Positions 29,449 through 38,041 of a DNA stretch of 64,000 nucleotides are shown here, piece after piece (within the stretch, counting starts at the first letter, position 1; every line of letters begins with the position of its first letter). The DNA is from Corynebacterium tuberculostearicum (GTDB lineage: Bacteria; Actinomycetota; Actinomycetes; Mycobacteriales; Mycobacteriaceae): the NCBI RefSeq assembly GCF_013408445.1, contig NZ_JACBZL010000001.1, forward strand, positions 2,389,173-2,453,172, written 5' to 3'. The notes below the pieces were generated by a model. It made no database searches and was not told the DNA's origin. It saw only the letters and a list, made by a program, of their open reading frames with translations. Position numbers and translations under genes: made by a program.

Positions 29449-32400
29449 GAGCAATTATTCCCCACAGCAGATCGCTGCAGCCTTGGGCAAGGACTTTCCG
29501 CCTACCGAGGAACAAGCCCATGTGATCGAAGGCCCCTTTAGCCCCAAACTCGTGGTTGCCGGCGCTGGTGCCGGAAAGACAGAAACCATGGCCTCGCGCG
29601 TGGTGTATCTGGTGGCCAATGGCTATGTGCGCCCGGAGCAGGTTCTCGGCCTGACTTTCACCCGTAAGGCCGCGCAACAGCTGGAGCAGCGCATCCGGCG
29701 GCAGCTGATTAAATTGCGCGATTCCAGCCTCATCCCACCAGGCGGCGAGGTGGCAGAAGCGTTAGAAAACATTGCGCCGAAGGTAGCTACCTATGACTCC
29801 TATGCGGGAGAACTCGTTCGCGAATACGGGCTGTTGGTTCCAGTGGAGCCTACGGCTCGCATCATCACCGAGACCGAGCGCTATTCCTTGGCCTACGATG
29901 TGGTGCGCAATTACACCGGCCAGCTGGAAGACGATCGCGCCCTAGCCACGATTACCGAGACCCTGCTGAAATTCAGCCAAGATATCGATAATGGGCTCAA
30001 GGACACGAGTCACATCGCCGAGCATGCCCGCGATTTTCGGGCGGACATCGATAACCTCGATAAATCCCAAAAGAATGGTCCTGAATACTCGCAAAAGTTG
30101 CTGGAATATATTCAGACACAGGAGCGCCGCGTGCAGTACGTGCCGCTGCTGGAGGCCCTGAAAAAGGAACAATCCGAGCGACAAGTCATCACCTTTGGCG
30201 AGCAAATGGCTGTCGCTGCCCGCGTAGCGCGCGACCATCCTGTGGTGGGCAAGCAACAATCCCAGCGCTATAAGGTCGTCATGCTAGACGAGTACCAAGA
30301 CACCTCCTATGCCCAGCGCGTGCTTCTACGAAGCCTGTTCGGAGGGGAGCAAAAGGAACTTTCTGTGACGGCCGTGGGTGATCCAATGCAGGCCATCTAC
30401 GGGTGGCGTGGTGCGACCTCTGAAAACCTCACTGCCTTTGTGGAGGACTTCCCGGTCGCGCCGGGCACACCCGCTCCGAAGGACCAGTTGACCACCTCTT
30501 GGCGCAACCCCTCTGGTGCGCTGGACTTGGCTAACTTAGTGGCGGAGGGCGTATTCGAAGGCGTTGAACGTCCCGTGGACGAGCTTTCTGCCGCCCCGCA
30601 TAAGGGCGAAGGTGACATCCAGTTGGCGTACTTCGACAGCGAGGTTCGCGAGCGTGAATTCGTTGCCGAGTACCTGAAAGAGCAGTGGGAAAAGCGCGAG
30701 GGAGATACCTTCAGCGCGGCGGTTTTGGTGCGTAAAAATAGGCACTCCGCCCCCATCGCTGCGGCCCTAGACAAAGCGGGCGTACCCAATGAAATCATTG
30801 GTCTCGGTGGCCTGCTGTGGCAGCCAGAAATCCAGGACCTCGTAGCTATTGCCACCATGCTCGTGCGCCCAGAAGACTTGCCTGCGGCAGTGCGGGTGCT
30901 GGCAGGGCCCATCTGTGGTTTGGGAATTAGCGATATTCAAGCGCTTGCTTCCCGCCAACGAAACTTGGCCGGCGCGAGGGAGGAGCGCTTGCGCTGGGAG
31001 CCGGGGATGGACCCAGAAGACTACCTGCGTGCGCAGCTGGAAGATGTCACCGCTGAGGAGCCGGATCAGCGCGTCGGCCTTGCCGACGCCCTGGCCGATC
31101 TAGGTGAGAGAGACCGCTATACCCCGCAAGGCCTCGCCCGAATGGAAGAGGTTTCTGCCAAACTGCGACACCTGCGCACCTATTCTCTGTCCAAACCGCT
31201 GGTGGATATCTTCGCCGATATTGAAGCATTGTTTAATATCCGCACCGAAGTCCTTGCGCGTGGAAGCGCAGGGGGTGCGACACATCTGGATAAATTTGCC
31301 GATATGGTCGCGGGCTTCCACGGTGATTCTTTGTATGCGCTTTTGGATTACTTTGCGTTAGCGCTCGAAAAGGAAGATGGCCTAGACCTCGGCGAGGTTC
31401 CCGCCGCCACTGACCGCGTGCAGATTATGACCGCGCACAAGGCCAAGGGCTTGGAATGGGAACATGTCTGCGTGGTGCATGCGGATTCGTCTAGCTATAG
31501 TGCGAAAGCAGAGACCTTCCTGACCAGGATCGATAAGGTCCCGGGAGACGATGACTATATTGAGGTCCCGGAGGATGCCCAAAAGCGCTCGCATTTCCAG
31601 AACGCCTGCGAGGAGTTTAAGAACGCAGATAGCGCCATCAAGGCGGAAGAATCGGCGCGCCTTTTTTATGTGGCGCTGACGCGTACCGAATCCACCCTGA
31701 CCATTACCGGTTCGGGCACCAATAACCTCAATGGAAAGAACAAGAAGGCTCCCTATGAATATCTAGAGCGCCTGAAAGAGCAATTCCCGCAGTACGTGGT
31801 GGAGTGGTCCGTGCCCGATGAGCCTTCCGAGGATGATTTTGGGGAGAGCGCACAATTCCCAGCACTTGAGGCCAGCCCAGAGGCGGTCGCCGGTGCGGAC
31901 CTAGTCCTTGCAGCAATGGAGGAACTCCCAGATTTGAGCCGGGGTGAAACCTTTGAGTTATGGGAGCAGGAAGCTGGCGCGCTCATTGAGGAGTACAAGG
32001 CCCTGCAACAGCCGGTGGTAGATGTAGAGCTACCCAGCGAGCTGACCGCCTCTGACATGGTTGCGCTGCGGGCAGACCCGCTCCAGTTTGCCCGCAGGCA
32101 ACGCCGCCCCGTGCCGTTTAAGCCGAATTCCTATGCCAAGCGCGGAACCGCCTTCCACGCGTGGTTGGAGGACCGCTTCGGCAGCCCAGCGCTATTGGGC
32201 GAGGAAGAACTTCCGGGAATCGATGAACCGGAGGACTTTGATTTGGAAGAGCTCAAGCAGGCCTTCCTGAACTCCGAGTGGGCCGAACGTCAACCGGAGC
32301 ACGTGGAGGCGCCCTTTGAAATTACTATTGGTGAGTCCGTGGTGCGCGGGCGCATGGATGCGGTATTCCGCTTGGAGGATGGCACCTGGATGGTGGTGGA

Positions 32401-32620
32401 CTGGAAGACTGGCCGCCCACCCCAGGGAGAAGCCATGGATGCTGCCAAGATACAGCTAGCGGTGTATGCAGAGGCCTGGCGCCGCATCCACGGCGGGGAA
32501 AAGATTCGTGCCGCATTTTATTATGTGCACGATGGATATACCTTCGAGCCTGCCCGCCTGCCGCGTGGGGAAGAGCTGAAGAAACTCCTTGAATCGTCAG
32601 TTGAGCACCACAAGGGCTAA
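29441..32620 (+). CDS. adnB: AdnB-type helicase-nuclease subunit
   Basis: 1059 aa. The motor is intact: Walker A VVAGAGAGKTETMASR (near residue 38), motif Ia LTFTRKAAQQLEQR, motif II VVMLDEYQDTSYAQR, motif III GDPMQAIYGWRGA, motif V TAHKAKGLEWEHV, motif VI LFYVALTRTE. The C-terminal nuclease has RGTAFHAWLE, RGRMDAVFR and MVVDWKTGRPP; no iron-sulfur cysteines. It supplies the ATP-driven translocation of the AdnAB complex. The start overlaps adnA. Confidence 0.94.
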   Translation: MPKSNYSPQQIAAALGKDFPPTEEQAHVIEGPFSPKLVVAGAGAGKTETMASRVVYLVANGYVRPEQVLGLTFTRKAAQQLEQRIRRQLIKLRDSSLIPPGGEVAEALENIAPKVATYDSYAGELVREYGLLVPVEPTARIITETERYSLAYDVVRNYTGQLEDDRALATITETLLKFSQDIDNGLKDTSHIAEHARDFRADIDNLDKSQKNGPEYSQKLLEYIQTQERRVQYVPLLEALKKEQSERQVITFGEQMAVAARVARDHPVVGKQQSQRYKVVMLDEYQDTSYAQRVLLRSLFGGEQKELSVTAVGDPMQAIYGWRGATSENLTAFVEDFPVAPGTPAPKDQLTTSWRNPSGALDLANLVAEGVFEGVERPVDELSAAPHKGEGDIQLAYFDSEVREREFVAEYLKEQWEKREGDTFSAAVLVRKNRHSAPIAAALDKAGVPNEIIGLGGLLWQPEIQDLVAIATMLVRPEDLPAAVRVLAGPICGLGISDIQALASRQRNLAGAREERLRWEPGMDPEDYLRAQLEDVTAEEPDQRVGLADALADLGERDRYTPQGLARMEEVSAKLRHLRTYSLSKPLVDIFADIEALFNIRTEVLARGSAGGATHLDKFADMVAGFHGDSLYALLDYFALALEKEDGLDLGEVPAATDRVQIMTAHKAKGLEWEHVCVVHADSSSYSAKAETFLTRIDKVPGDDDYIEVPEDAQKRSHFQNACEEFKNADSAIKAEESARLFYVALTRTESTLTITGSGTNNLNGKNKKAPYEYLERLKEQFPQYVVEWSVPDEPSEDDFGESAQFPALEASPEAVAGADLVLAAMEELPDLSRGETFELWEQEAGALIEEYKALQQPVVDVELPSELTASDMVALRADPLQFARRQRRPVPFKPNSYAKRGTAFHAWLEDRFGSPALLGEEELPGIDEPEDFDLEELKQAFLNSEWAERQPEHVEAPFEITIGESVVRGRMDAVFRLEDGTWMVVDWKTGRPPQGEAMDAAKIQLAVYAEAWRRIHGGEKIRAAFYYVHDGYTFEPARLPRGEELKKLLESSVEHHKG

Positions 32621-32692
32621 GGTATGTGGGCGGTTGCGTAAGCGCGCAATCTCTTGAGCAATCATTCGAGACCAGAAAAGAAGGCTGGGCTA

Positions 32693-33811
32693 GTGGCCAA
32701 AAAACGTGCGCAGGCAATGAAGTCACGCTTTAGAAGTCGCTTCTTGCCGCAGGTTGAGCTGTCCTCGCAGCCGGACCACGCGCTCATTGATGTCATTACG
32801 GTGCCGAGGGATGAAAATTCCAGCCCGTGGCGTCAGCTGGGCAAGCGTGTGCTGTGGGCTTTTGGCATCGTTGTCTTCGTGACCATCGTGGTCTATGTGG
32901 ACGGCGGTGGGTATAGCGAGGACATGTCGTTATTGGACTCCGCCTACTATGCGGCGGTGTCCCTGACCACCGTGGGTTACGGCGATATCGTGCCCGTGTC
33001 CCCACAGGCCAGGCTCATTAACTTAGTGCTTATTACCCCTGCCCGCCTGATCTTCCTTGTTTTATTGGTTGGCGCGACCTTGTCCGTGTTGACGGATAAG
33101 GCCCGCCGCACTTTCCAAATCCAGAACTGGAGAAAGCAATTGCGTAACCACACCGTCGTTATCGGTTATGGCACCAAGGGCGCCGGAGCCGTGGCCGCGC
33201 TGCTGGCCGATGATGTTCCGTCCTCCCAGATCGTGGTCATCGATACCAACCGTGCGTCCCTCGCTCACGCAGAGCACCACGGATTGGTCACCATCTTTGG
33301 TTCCGGCACCAAGCAGGACGTGCTAAAGATCGCTGGGGTAGAGAACGCCAGCTCCATTGTCGTTACCCCATCCACGGACGATACCGCGGTGCTGTGTTGC
33401 CTGTCCGTGCGAGAGCTTGCGCCCAAGGCCAAGATCGTGGCGTCGGTGCGTGAGTCCGAGAACCGTCACCTCTTGCTCCAGTCCGGTGCGGATTCCGTGG
33501 TCACCTCTGCGGAGACGGCCGGTCGACTGCTGGGCCTAGCCACCGTGACCCCGACGGTGGTGGAAATGATGGAAGACCTGCTCTCACCCAACGAGGGTTT
33601 CTCCGTAGCCGAGCGCGCTGTGCGCGAATTCGAGGTGGGCTCCAACCCACGCCACCTGGCAGATATCGTGCTGGCTGTCCTACGCAATAACGAGCTGCAC
33701 CGCGTGGATACTGCGGATGCCTCCGCGCTGAAGCCGGGCGACCGTCTGCTCTACATCAAGCATGAGATGGAGCAACCCATTGAGGTCATGGACGATGATG
33801 ACGAGGATTAA
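32693..33811 (+). CDS. Potassium channel with RCK/TrkA-N domain
   Basis: 372 aa from GTG 32693 (AGAAGG 8 bases upstream); a TTG at 32654 would add 13 residues but has no ribosome site. TM1 (LLWAFGIVVFVTIVVYVDG-like), the pore loop with selectivity filter TTVGYGD, TM2 (VLITPARLIFLVLLVGATLSVL), then an RCK domain with Rossmann GYGTKGAG and a C-terminal TrkA-C-like part ending in an acidic DDDDED. It is a one-pore tetrameric K+ channel, equivalent to Rv3200c. Confidence 0.9.
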   Translation: MAKKRAQAMKSRFRSRFLPQVELSSQPDHALIDVITVPRDENSSPWRQLGKRVLWAFGIVVFVTIVVYVDGGGYSEDMSLLDSAYYAAVSLTTVGYGDIVPVSPQARLINLVLITPARLIFLVLLVGATLSVLTDKARRTFQIQNWRKQLRNHTVVIGYGTKGAGAVAALLADDVPSSQIVVIDTNRASLAHAEHHGLVTIFGSGTKQDVLKIAGVENASSIVVTPSTDDTAVLCCLSVRELAPKAKIVASVRESENRHLLLQSGADSVVTSAETAGRLLGLATVTPTVVEMMEDLLSPNEGFSVAERAVREFEVGSNPRHLADIVLAVLRNNELHRVDTADASALKPGDRLLYIKHEMEQPIEVMDDDDED

Positions 33812-34543
33812 ATGTTCCTCCCAGTAACCCCTCATGGCCAGGTTCCGGTTACGGCAGCGGGGGAGCCGGTGCTGGTGGAGAAGGTTCCCGGGGGCGTCGG
33901 CAAGCACGCAGTAGTGGACCTAGGTACCCTGCAGGCGTGCGCGTATCCGGAGGACGGTGCTAGCGAGCTGGGCCGGCTAGAAAGCGCAACGTTCTTTGCG
34001 GACCAGCCGGTGATTTTGCAAGCCATTGCGCTGATCCGCAATCGGCGCGAGCAGCGCTTTGATCCGCGAACTGGCCACAAGCTGGATTACCCAGCACCGG
34101 GAATCGTTGGGCGCGATCCCTTGGACGAGCGCCGGATGGTTTTCCCACGCCTAGATCCTGCCGTCATCGGGCTCATTCGCCTCAGCGGCACCGACCGGAT
34201 TTTGCTGGCGCGCAATCGCCGCCGCACTAGCTTCTTTTCTCTGATCGCCGGCTACGTTGAGCCGGGCGAGACCGCAGAGGCTGCTTTTGCACGCGAGGCC
34301 CTAGAAGAAACCGGGCGCAGGGTGGATGATATTCGCTATTGGGGCTCGCAGGCGTGGCCGCCGAGTGGTTCTCTTATGCTGGGCTTTTGTGCGCACACGG
34401 CTGATGTCCACCCCACCTGCCATACTGATGGGGAATTGGAAGAAATCCGGTGGGTGGAGCGCGCCGAGCTGCCTGAGCTTAAGCTTCCTCGTCCGGGTTC
34501 AATTGCACACACGATGATTATGGAGTGGTATCACGGTGACTAA
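33812..34543 (+). CDS. nudC: NAD+/NADH pyrophosphatase (NudC-type Nudix hydrolase)
   Basis: 243 aa. Nudix box GYVEPGETAEAAFAREALEE followed by TGRRV, and the NudC signature downstream (SQAWPPSGSLM, variant of SQPWPFPxS). The four zinc cysteines found in E. coli NudC are absent from the central segment (RFDPRTGHKLDYPAPG), as in some actinobacterial forms. It cleaves NAD(H) and can remove NAD caps from RNA. Starts directly after the K+ channel stop; the uvrD2 GTG overlaps its end. Confidence 0.9.
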   Translation: MFLPVTPHGQVPVTAAGEPVLVEKVPGGVGKHAVVDLGTLQACAYPEDGASELGRLESATFFADQPVILQAIALIRNRREQRFDPRTGHKLDYPAPGIVGRDPLDERRMVFPRLDPAVIGLIRLSGTDRILLARNRRRTSFFSLIAGYVEPGETAEAAFAREALEETGRRVDDIRYWGSQAWPPSGSLMLGFCAHTADVHPTCHTDGELEEIRWVERAELPELKLPRPGSIAHTMIMEWYHGD

Positions 34544-36593
34544 GCCGGATTTGTCCCTGCTGGATGAAGATCAGCTGCGCGCGGCCACGGCGCCGCGCGG
34601 GCCCGTGTGCATCTTGGCCGGCGCGGGTACGGGCAAGACCCGCACTATTACCTATCGCATTGCCAACTTGGTGGACCAGGGTTTTGTGAGCCCGCAGCGT
34701 GTGCTTGCGGTGACCTTCACGGCGCGAGCGGCCGGAGAAATGCGCGATCGCCTGCGCACCATGGGCGTGGCCGGCGTGCAGGCGCAGACCTTCCACGCGG
34801 CGGCGCGCCGCCAGTTGAAGTATTTCTGGCCGCAGGTAGCAGGCGATCTTCCGTGGCAGCTGTTGGATAATAAATTCCCGCTGGTTGCCCGCGCGGTGCG
34901 CTCGGTGGGGCTGGATAATTCCAAGGACATGATTCGTGACGTCCTAGCGGAGATCGAGTGGGCTAAGTCCGCGCTGGTCAGCGCCGAGGATTATGAGTCC
35001 GTGATCGCCAATACGGACCGCAGTGCGCCGGCCGATCCGGCCAAGGTGGCAGAGGCCTTCCGCCGCTACGAGCAGTCCAAGGCCACGCCGGAGATGATGC
35101 ATCTGGATTTTGATGACCTGCTCATGCACATTGCAGGTGCCATCGAGAATGTGCCGGCGATTGCGGAGACCTTCCGCGAGCAGTACCGGACCTTCGTCGT
35201 CGATGAGTACCAGGACGTTACCCCGCTGCAGCAGCGGGTGCTCAACGCTTGGTTGGGCGAGCGCGATGACCTTACTGTGGTGGGCGATGCTAACCAGACC
35301 ATTTATTCCTTCAACGGTGCCTCCCCGGACTACCTGCTTAATTTCTCCCGCACGTATCCGGATGGCACCGTGGTCAAGCTGCAGCGCGACTACCGCTCCA
35401 CGCCGCAGGTAACGGACCTGGCCAACCGGGTCATTGGCAAGGCCACCGGCCGCGCGGCGGGCACGCGCTTGGAGCTGCAGGGCATGCGCGAGCCCGGCCC
35501 AGAGCCCACCTTCAAGGCCTATGAGTCCGAAGAAATTGAGGCCCAAGAGGTGGCTGGCCAGGTCCTTACTCTGCTGGATCAGGGTGTGCCGGCCTCCGAG
35601 ATTGCCATCCTTTACCGCATCAATGCCCAGTCGGAGCAGTTTGAGCAGGCGCTTGCCGACGCCGGAGTGGTCTACCAAGTCCGCGGCGGCGAGGGCTTTT
35701 TCCGCCGCCCGGAAATCCTGGAGGCGATCCGCGTGCTCATCGCCGCGACCCGCCGCGAGGACCTGCCGGATGACCCGGTGGCGATTGCCCGCGCCGCGTT
35801 TGTCGAGCTGGGTTTGAGTTCCACCGAGCCGCAGGGCGCCCAGGCCCGGGAGCGCTGGCAGTCCCTCAACGCACTGGTTGGGCTCATTGAAAAGATTGTG
35901 GAATCCACTCCTGGCATCGATCTCAACGGGGTGCTGGGGGAGTTGCGCCGGCGCTCTACCGATAAGCAGGCCCCAGCTATGGAAGGCGTGACGCTGGCTA
36001 CCGTGCACGCCGCCAAGGGCTTGGAATGGGATGCGGTATTCCTCGTGGGGCTAACGGAAAAGCTTATGCCCATCAACCATGCCATCAAGGCTGGCGACGA
36101 ACAGGTAGAAGAGGAGCGCCGCCTGTTCTATGTGGGCATCACCCGCGCTCGTGAGCACCTCGCGCTGTCGTGGGCGCTGGCGAAGACTACCGGCTCGCGG
36201 GCTTCGCGCGAGCGCACCCGCTTCCTCGATGGCATCGTCCCGGCGGCCGAAGATGCCGCCGGCGGTGGGTCTCGCTCGCGCCGCCCGAAGCGGTGCCGCG
36301 TGTGCTCTGGCCCGCTGGGAACACCGGCGGAAAAGGTCATAGGCCGCCATGAAGATTGCGAGGGCGGCGGCGATGAAGAGGTCTTTGCCGCCTTGCGCTC
36401 GTGGCGCTCCCAGGTAGCGCGTGAGGAAAAGGTGCCGGCGTATGTCATCTTTTCCGATGCCACCCTGCAGGCGATTTCGGAGGAATTGCCCTCCGATGAG
36501 GCAGAGATGCTCTCCATTTCCGGCGTGGGGCCTAGCAAGCTGGAGCGCTACGGTGCCCAGGTACTAGAGGTTATTCGTTCGGTTCGTAGCTAG
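34536..36593 (+). CDS. uvrD2: ATP-dependent DNA helicase UvrD2 with HRDC domain
   Basis: 685 aa superfamily 1 helicase. Walker A LAGAGTGKTRTITYR, motif II FVVDEYQDVTPLQQR, motif III GDANQTIYSFNGA, motif V VHAAKGLEWDAVF, motif VI RLFYVGITRARE. A zinc-knuckle linker (CRVC ... RHEDC) leads to the HRDC domain at the C-terminus. Actinobacterial UvrD2 is essential in M. tuberculosis. The zinc motif here is CxxC-HxxC where the mycobacterial one is described as tetracysteine. It overlaps nudC and, at its 3' end, the convergent gene. Confidence 0.93.
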   Translation: MTKPDLSLLDEDQLRAATAPRGPVCILAGAGTGKTRTITYRIANLVDQGFVSPQRVLAVTFTARAAGEMRDRLRTMGVAGVQAQTFHAAARRQLKYFWPQVAGDLPWQLLDNKFPLVARAVRSVGLDNSKDMIRDVLAEIEWAKSALVSAEDYESVIANTDRSAPADPAKVAEAFRRYEQSKATPEMMHLDFDDLLMHIAGAIENVPAIAETFREQYRTFVVDEYQDVTPLQQRVLNAWLGERDDLTVVGDANQTIYSFNGASPDYLLNFSRTYPDGTVVKLQRDYRSTPQVTDLANRVIGKATGRAAGTRLELQGMREPGPEPTFKAYESEEIEAQEVAGQVLTLLDQGVPASEIAILYRINAQSEQFEQALADAGVVYQVRGGEGFFRRPEILEAIRVLIAATRREDLPDDPVAIARAAFVELGLSSTEPQGAQARERWQSLNALVGLIEKIVESTPGIDLNGVLGELRRRSTDKQAPAMEGVTLATVHAAKGLEWDAVFLVGLTEKLMPINHAIKAGDEQVEEERRLFYVGITRAREHLALSWALAKTTGSRASRERTRFLDGIVPAAEDAAGGGSRSRRPKRCRVCSGPLGTPAEKVIGRHEDCEGGGDEEVFAALRSWRSQVAREEKVPAYVIFSDATLQAISEELPSDEAEMLSISGVGPSKLERYGAQVLEVIRSVRS

Positions 36594-37458
36594 CCAGGTT
36601 GGTCTTGCCACCGAAGCACACCGGGCAGCGTGGATGCGCTATGACGGTGCGCTGCTGGTGGTGTCCGTAGATATCTACCTCCCATTGCTGTCCGGGACGC
36701 GGCTTGGCGGTTGGCGCGCCTGGCGGCAGCGGCCGCCCCATCAGTCGTCTTATAGTCACCTGCGTGTGCGCCGAGACTGCATCGAGCACCACGGCTTCTG
36801 GAGTGCGGCGCACGCGGGTGAGCTGGGTGCTGATGATATTCCACAGTGGGTCCATATCCACGCGCGCCAAGTGCGCACACAATGGGCACGGTCCTTGGCC
36901 CCGCAGCCGTACAGGCCCGATGACGCCACGATTGTCCAGCAAAGATACCGGAATCCACGTAGTGTCTGTGCCCGCGAGTGCATTCGCACAATCCAGTGGG
37001 CAGTGCAGCTGGTCCACAGCGAGTACTGGATACATGCCGTCGAGGTCGTGGATATAGGAAAAGACATTGTCCTCCTCCAGCGGGATGCGGACCTGGAAGC
37101 CATCCGCCTCAAGACGCGCGCGGAGCTTCTCCGCCAAGGTGGATTCTCCCATGAGGACAATGGTGCCTGCCTTGGCATCGGCCTCGTTATGTGGCCAGAG
37201 GATGCCGTAGTCCAGCGCGTCTTCAATGAGGCTCAGCGCCGCCGCCTTCTCAAGCCCTGCAGCACGCAGCCGTTCAGATAAGTCCTCCGGGGACACTGGT
37301 TCGCGAGCGGTGTTGAAAGCTGTCGCGACGGCGAGCGCGCTTCCTGTTTCCGCAACCCCAACGCGGGTGGCATCCATGCCAAATTGGATCACCGTTTCCT
37401 CGCGGCAGAACACTGCGCTGCCTGGCGCCAAGACCACTTGGGTGGCAGAAATCCCCAC
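36571..37458 (-). CDS. Orphan TOMM cyclodehydratase-like (E1/ThiF-related) protein
   Basis: 295 aa. The C-terminal half carries zinc cysteine pairs CPLC (GPCPLCAHL) and CPVC (HPRCPVCFGG), typical of the leader-peptide-binding/E1-like partner of thiazole/oxazole-modified microcin (TOMM) synthases. The N-terminal half is winged-helix-like (PEDLSERLRAAGL). No YcaO protein, precursor peptide or exporter is adjacent. It is the Rv3196-type gene of this conserved block. The GTG start follows AGGGG; its 3' end overlaps uvrD2 by 23 bases. Function unknown. Confidence 0.72.
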   Translation of the reverse strand: MGISATQVVLAPGSAVFCREETVIQFGMDATRVGVAETGSALAVATAFNTAREPVSPEDLSERLRAAGLEKAAALSLIEDALDYGILWPHNEADAKAGTIVLMGESTLAEKLRARLEADGFQVRIPLEEDNVFSYIHDLDGMYPVLAVDQLHCPLDCANALAGTDTTWIPVSLLDNRGVIGPVRLRGQGPCPLCAHLARVDMDPLWNIISTQLTRVRRTPEAVVLDAVSAHTQVTIRRLMGRPLPPGAPTAKPRPGQQWEVDIYGHHQQRTVIAHPRCPVCFGGKTNLASYEPNE

Positions 37459-37498
37459 GCTTTAACCCCTTCCCCCGAAGTATGTGGTCTCCATTGCA

Positions 37499-37519
37499 CC
37501 ACAGGTACAATCACCTGTC
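37499..37519 (+). promoter_or_regulatory. Promoter with palindrome over the -10 box
   Basis: TACAAT (37506-37511), 8 bases before the ATG at 37520, predicts a leaderless transcript. ACAGGT-N6-ACCTGT (37501-37518) is a perfect 6-bp-arm inverted repeat centred on this -10 box, the position expected of a repressor operator. Confidence 0.5.
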
Positions 37520-38041
37520 ATGTCGAGGACGCAGCCCACCGCACCGCAGCCCCCAGAGGTCAAAGTCATTCGCTCTGCCAAGCGGAAGAAAACCGTGCAG
37601 GCGCGCATGGTATCCGGGGTGCTCGAGGTACGCATTCCCGCGTGGATGTCCGCGCGCGACGAGCGCGAAGCTGTCGCGGATATGTTGGCGCGGGTGGAGA
37701 AGAAACAGGGCAGTGGCCGCCGCACGGACGCCCAGCTCGAAGAACATGCGCGGCGGCTCAACGCGGCGTATTTAGATGGCCGTGCAACCATCGGCTCTAT
37801 TCGGTGGGTGAACAATCAAAATACGCGGTGGGGTAGCTGTACTACCTCCACCGCGGATATTCGGCTCAGTGAGCGGCTGCAACACGTGCCGGACTATGTG
37901 CTGGATTCAGTGATTATTCACGAGCTCACCCACACTTTTATTCCGCGTCACGGGCGGGATTTTTGGCAGTGGGCGGACAGGGCGCCCCACGCTGAGCGGG
38001 CGAAGGGCTATCTTGAGGCCTATCAGCGCTGGGGCTGTTAG
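37520..38041 (+). CDS. YgjP-type (DUF45) M48-like metallopeptidase
   Basis: 173 aa from ATG 37520. NNQNTRWGSC and IIHELTHTFIPRHGRDFW carry the HExxH zinc motif of the YgjP/WLM group; the SSR of family members is here WGSCTTSTADIRLS. Substrates are unknown. Predicted cytosolic. It shares an overlapping stop (4 bases) with the convergent gene. Confidence 0.87.
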   Translation: MSRTQPTAPQPPEVKVIRSAKRKKTVQARMVSGVLEVRIPAWMSARDEREAVADMLARVEKKQGSGRRTDAQLEEHARRLNAAYLDGRATIGSIRWVNNQNTRWGSCTTSTADIRLSERLQHVPDYVLDSVIIHELTHTFIPRHGRDFWQWADRAPHAERAKGYLEAYQRWGC

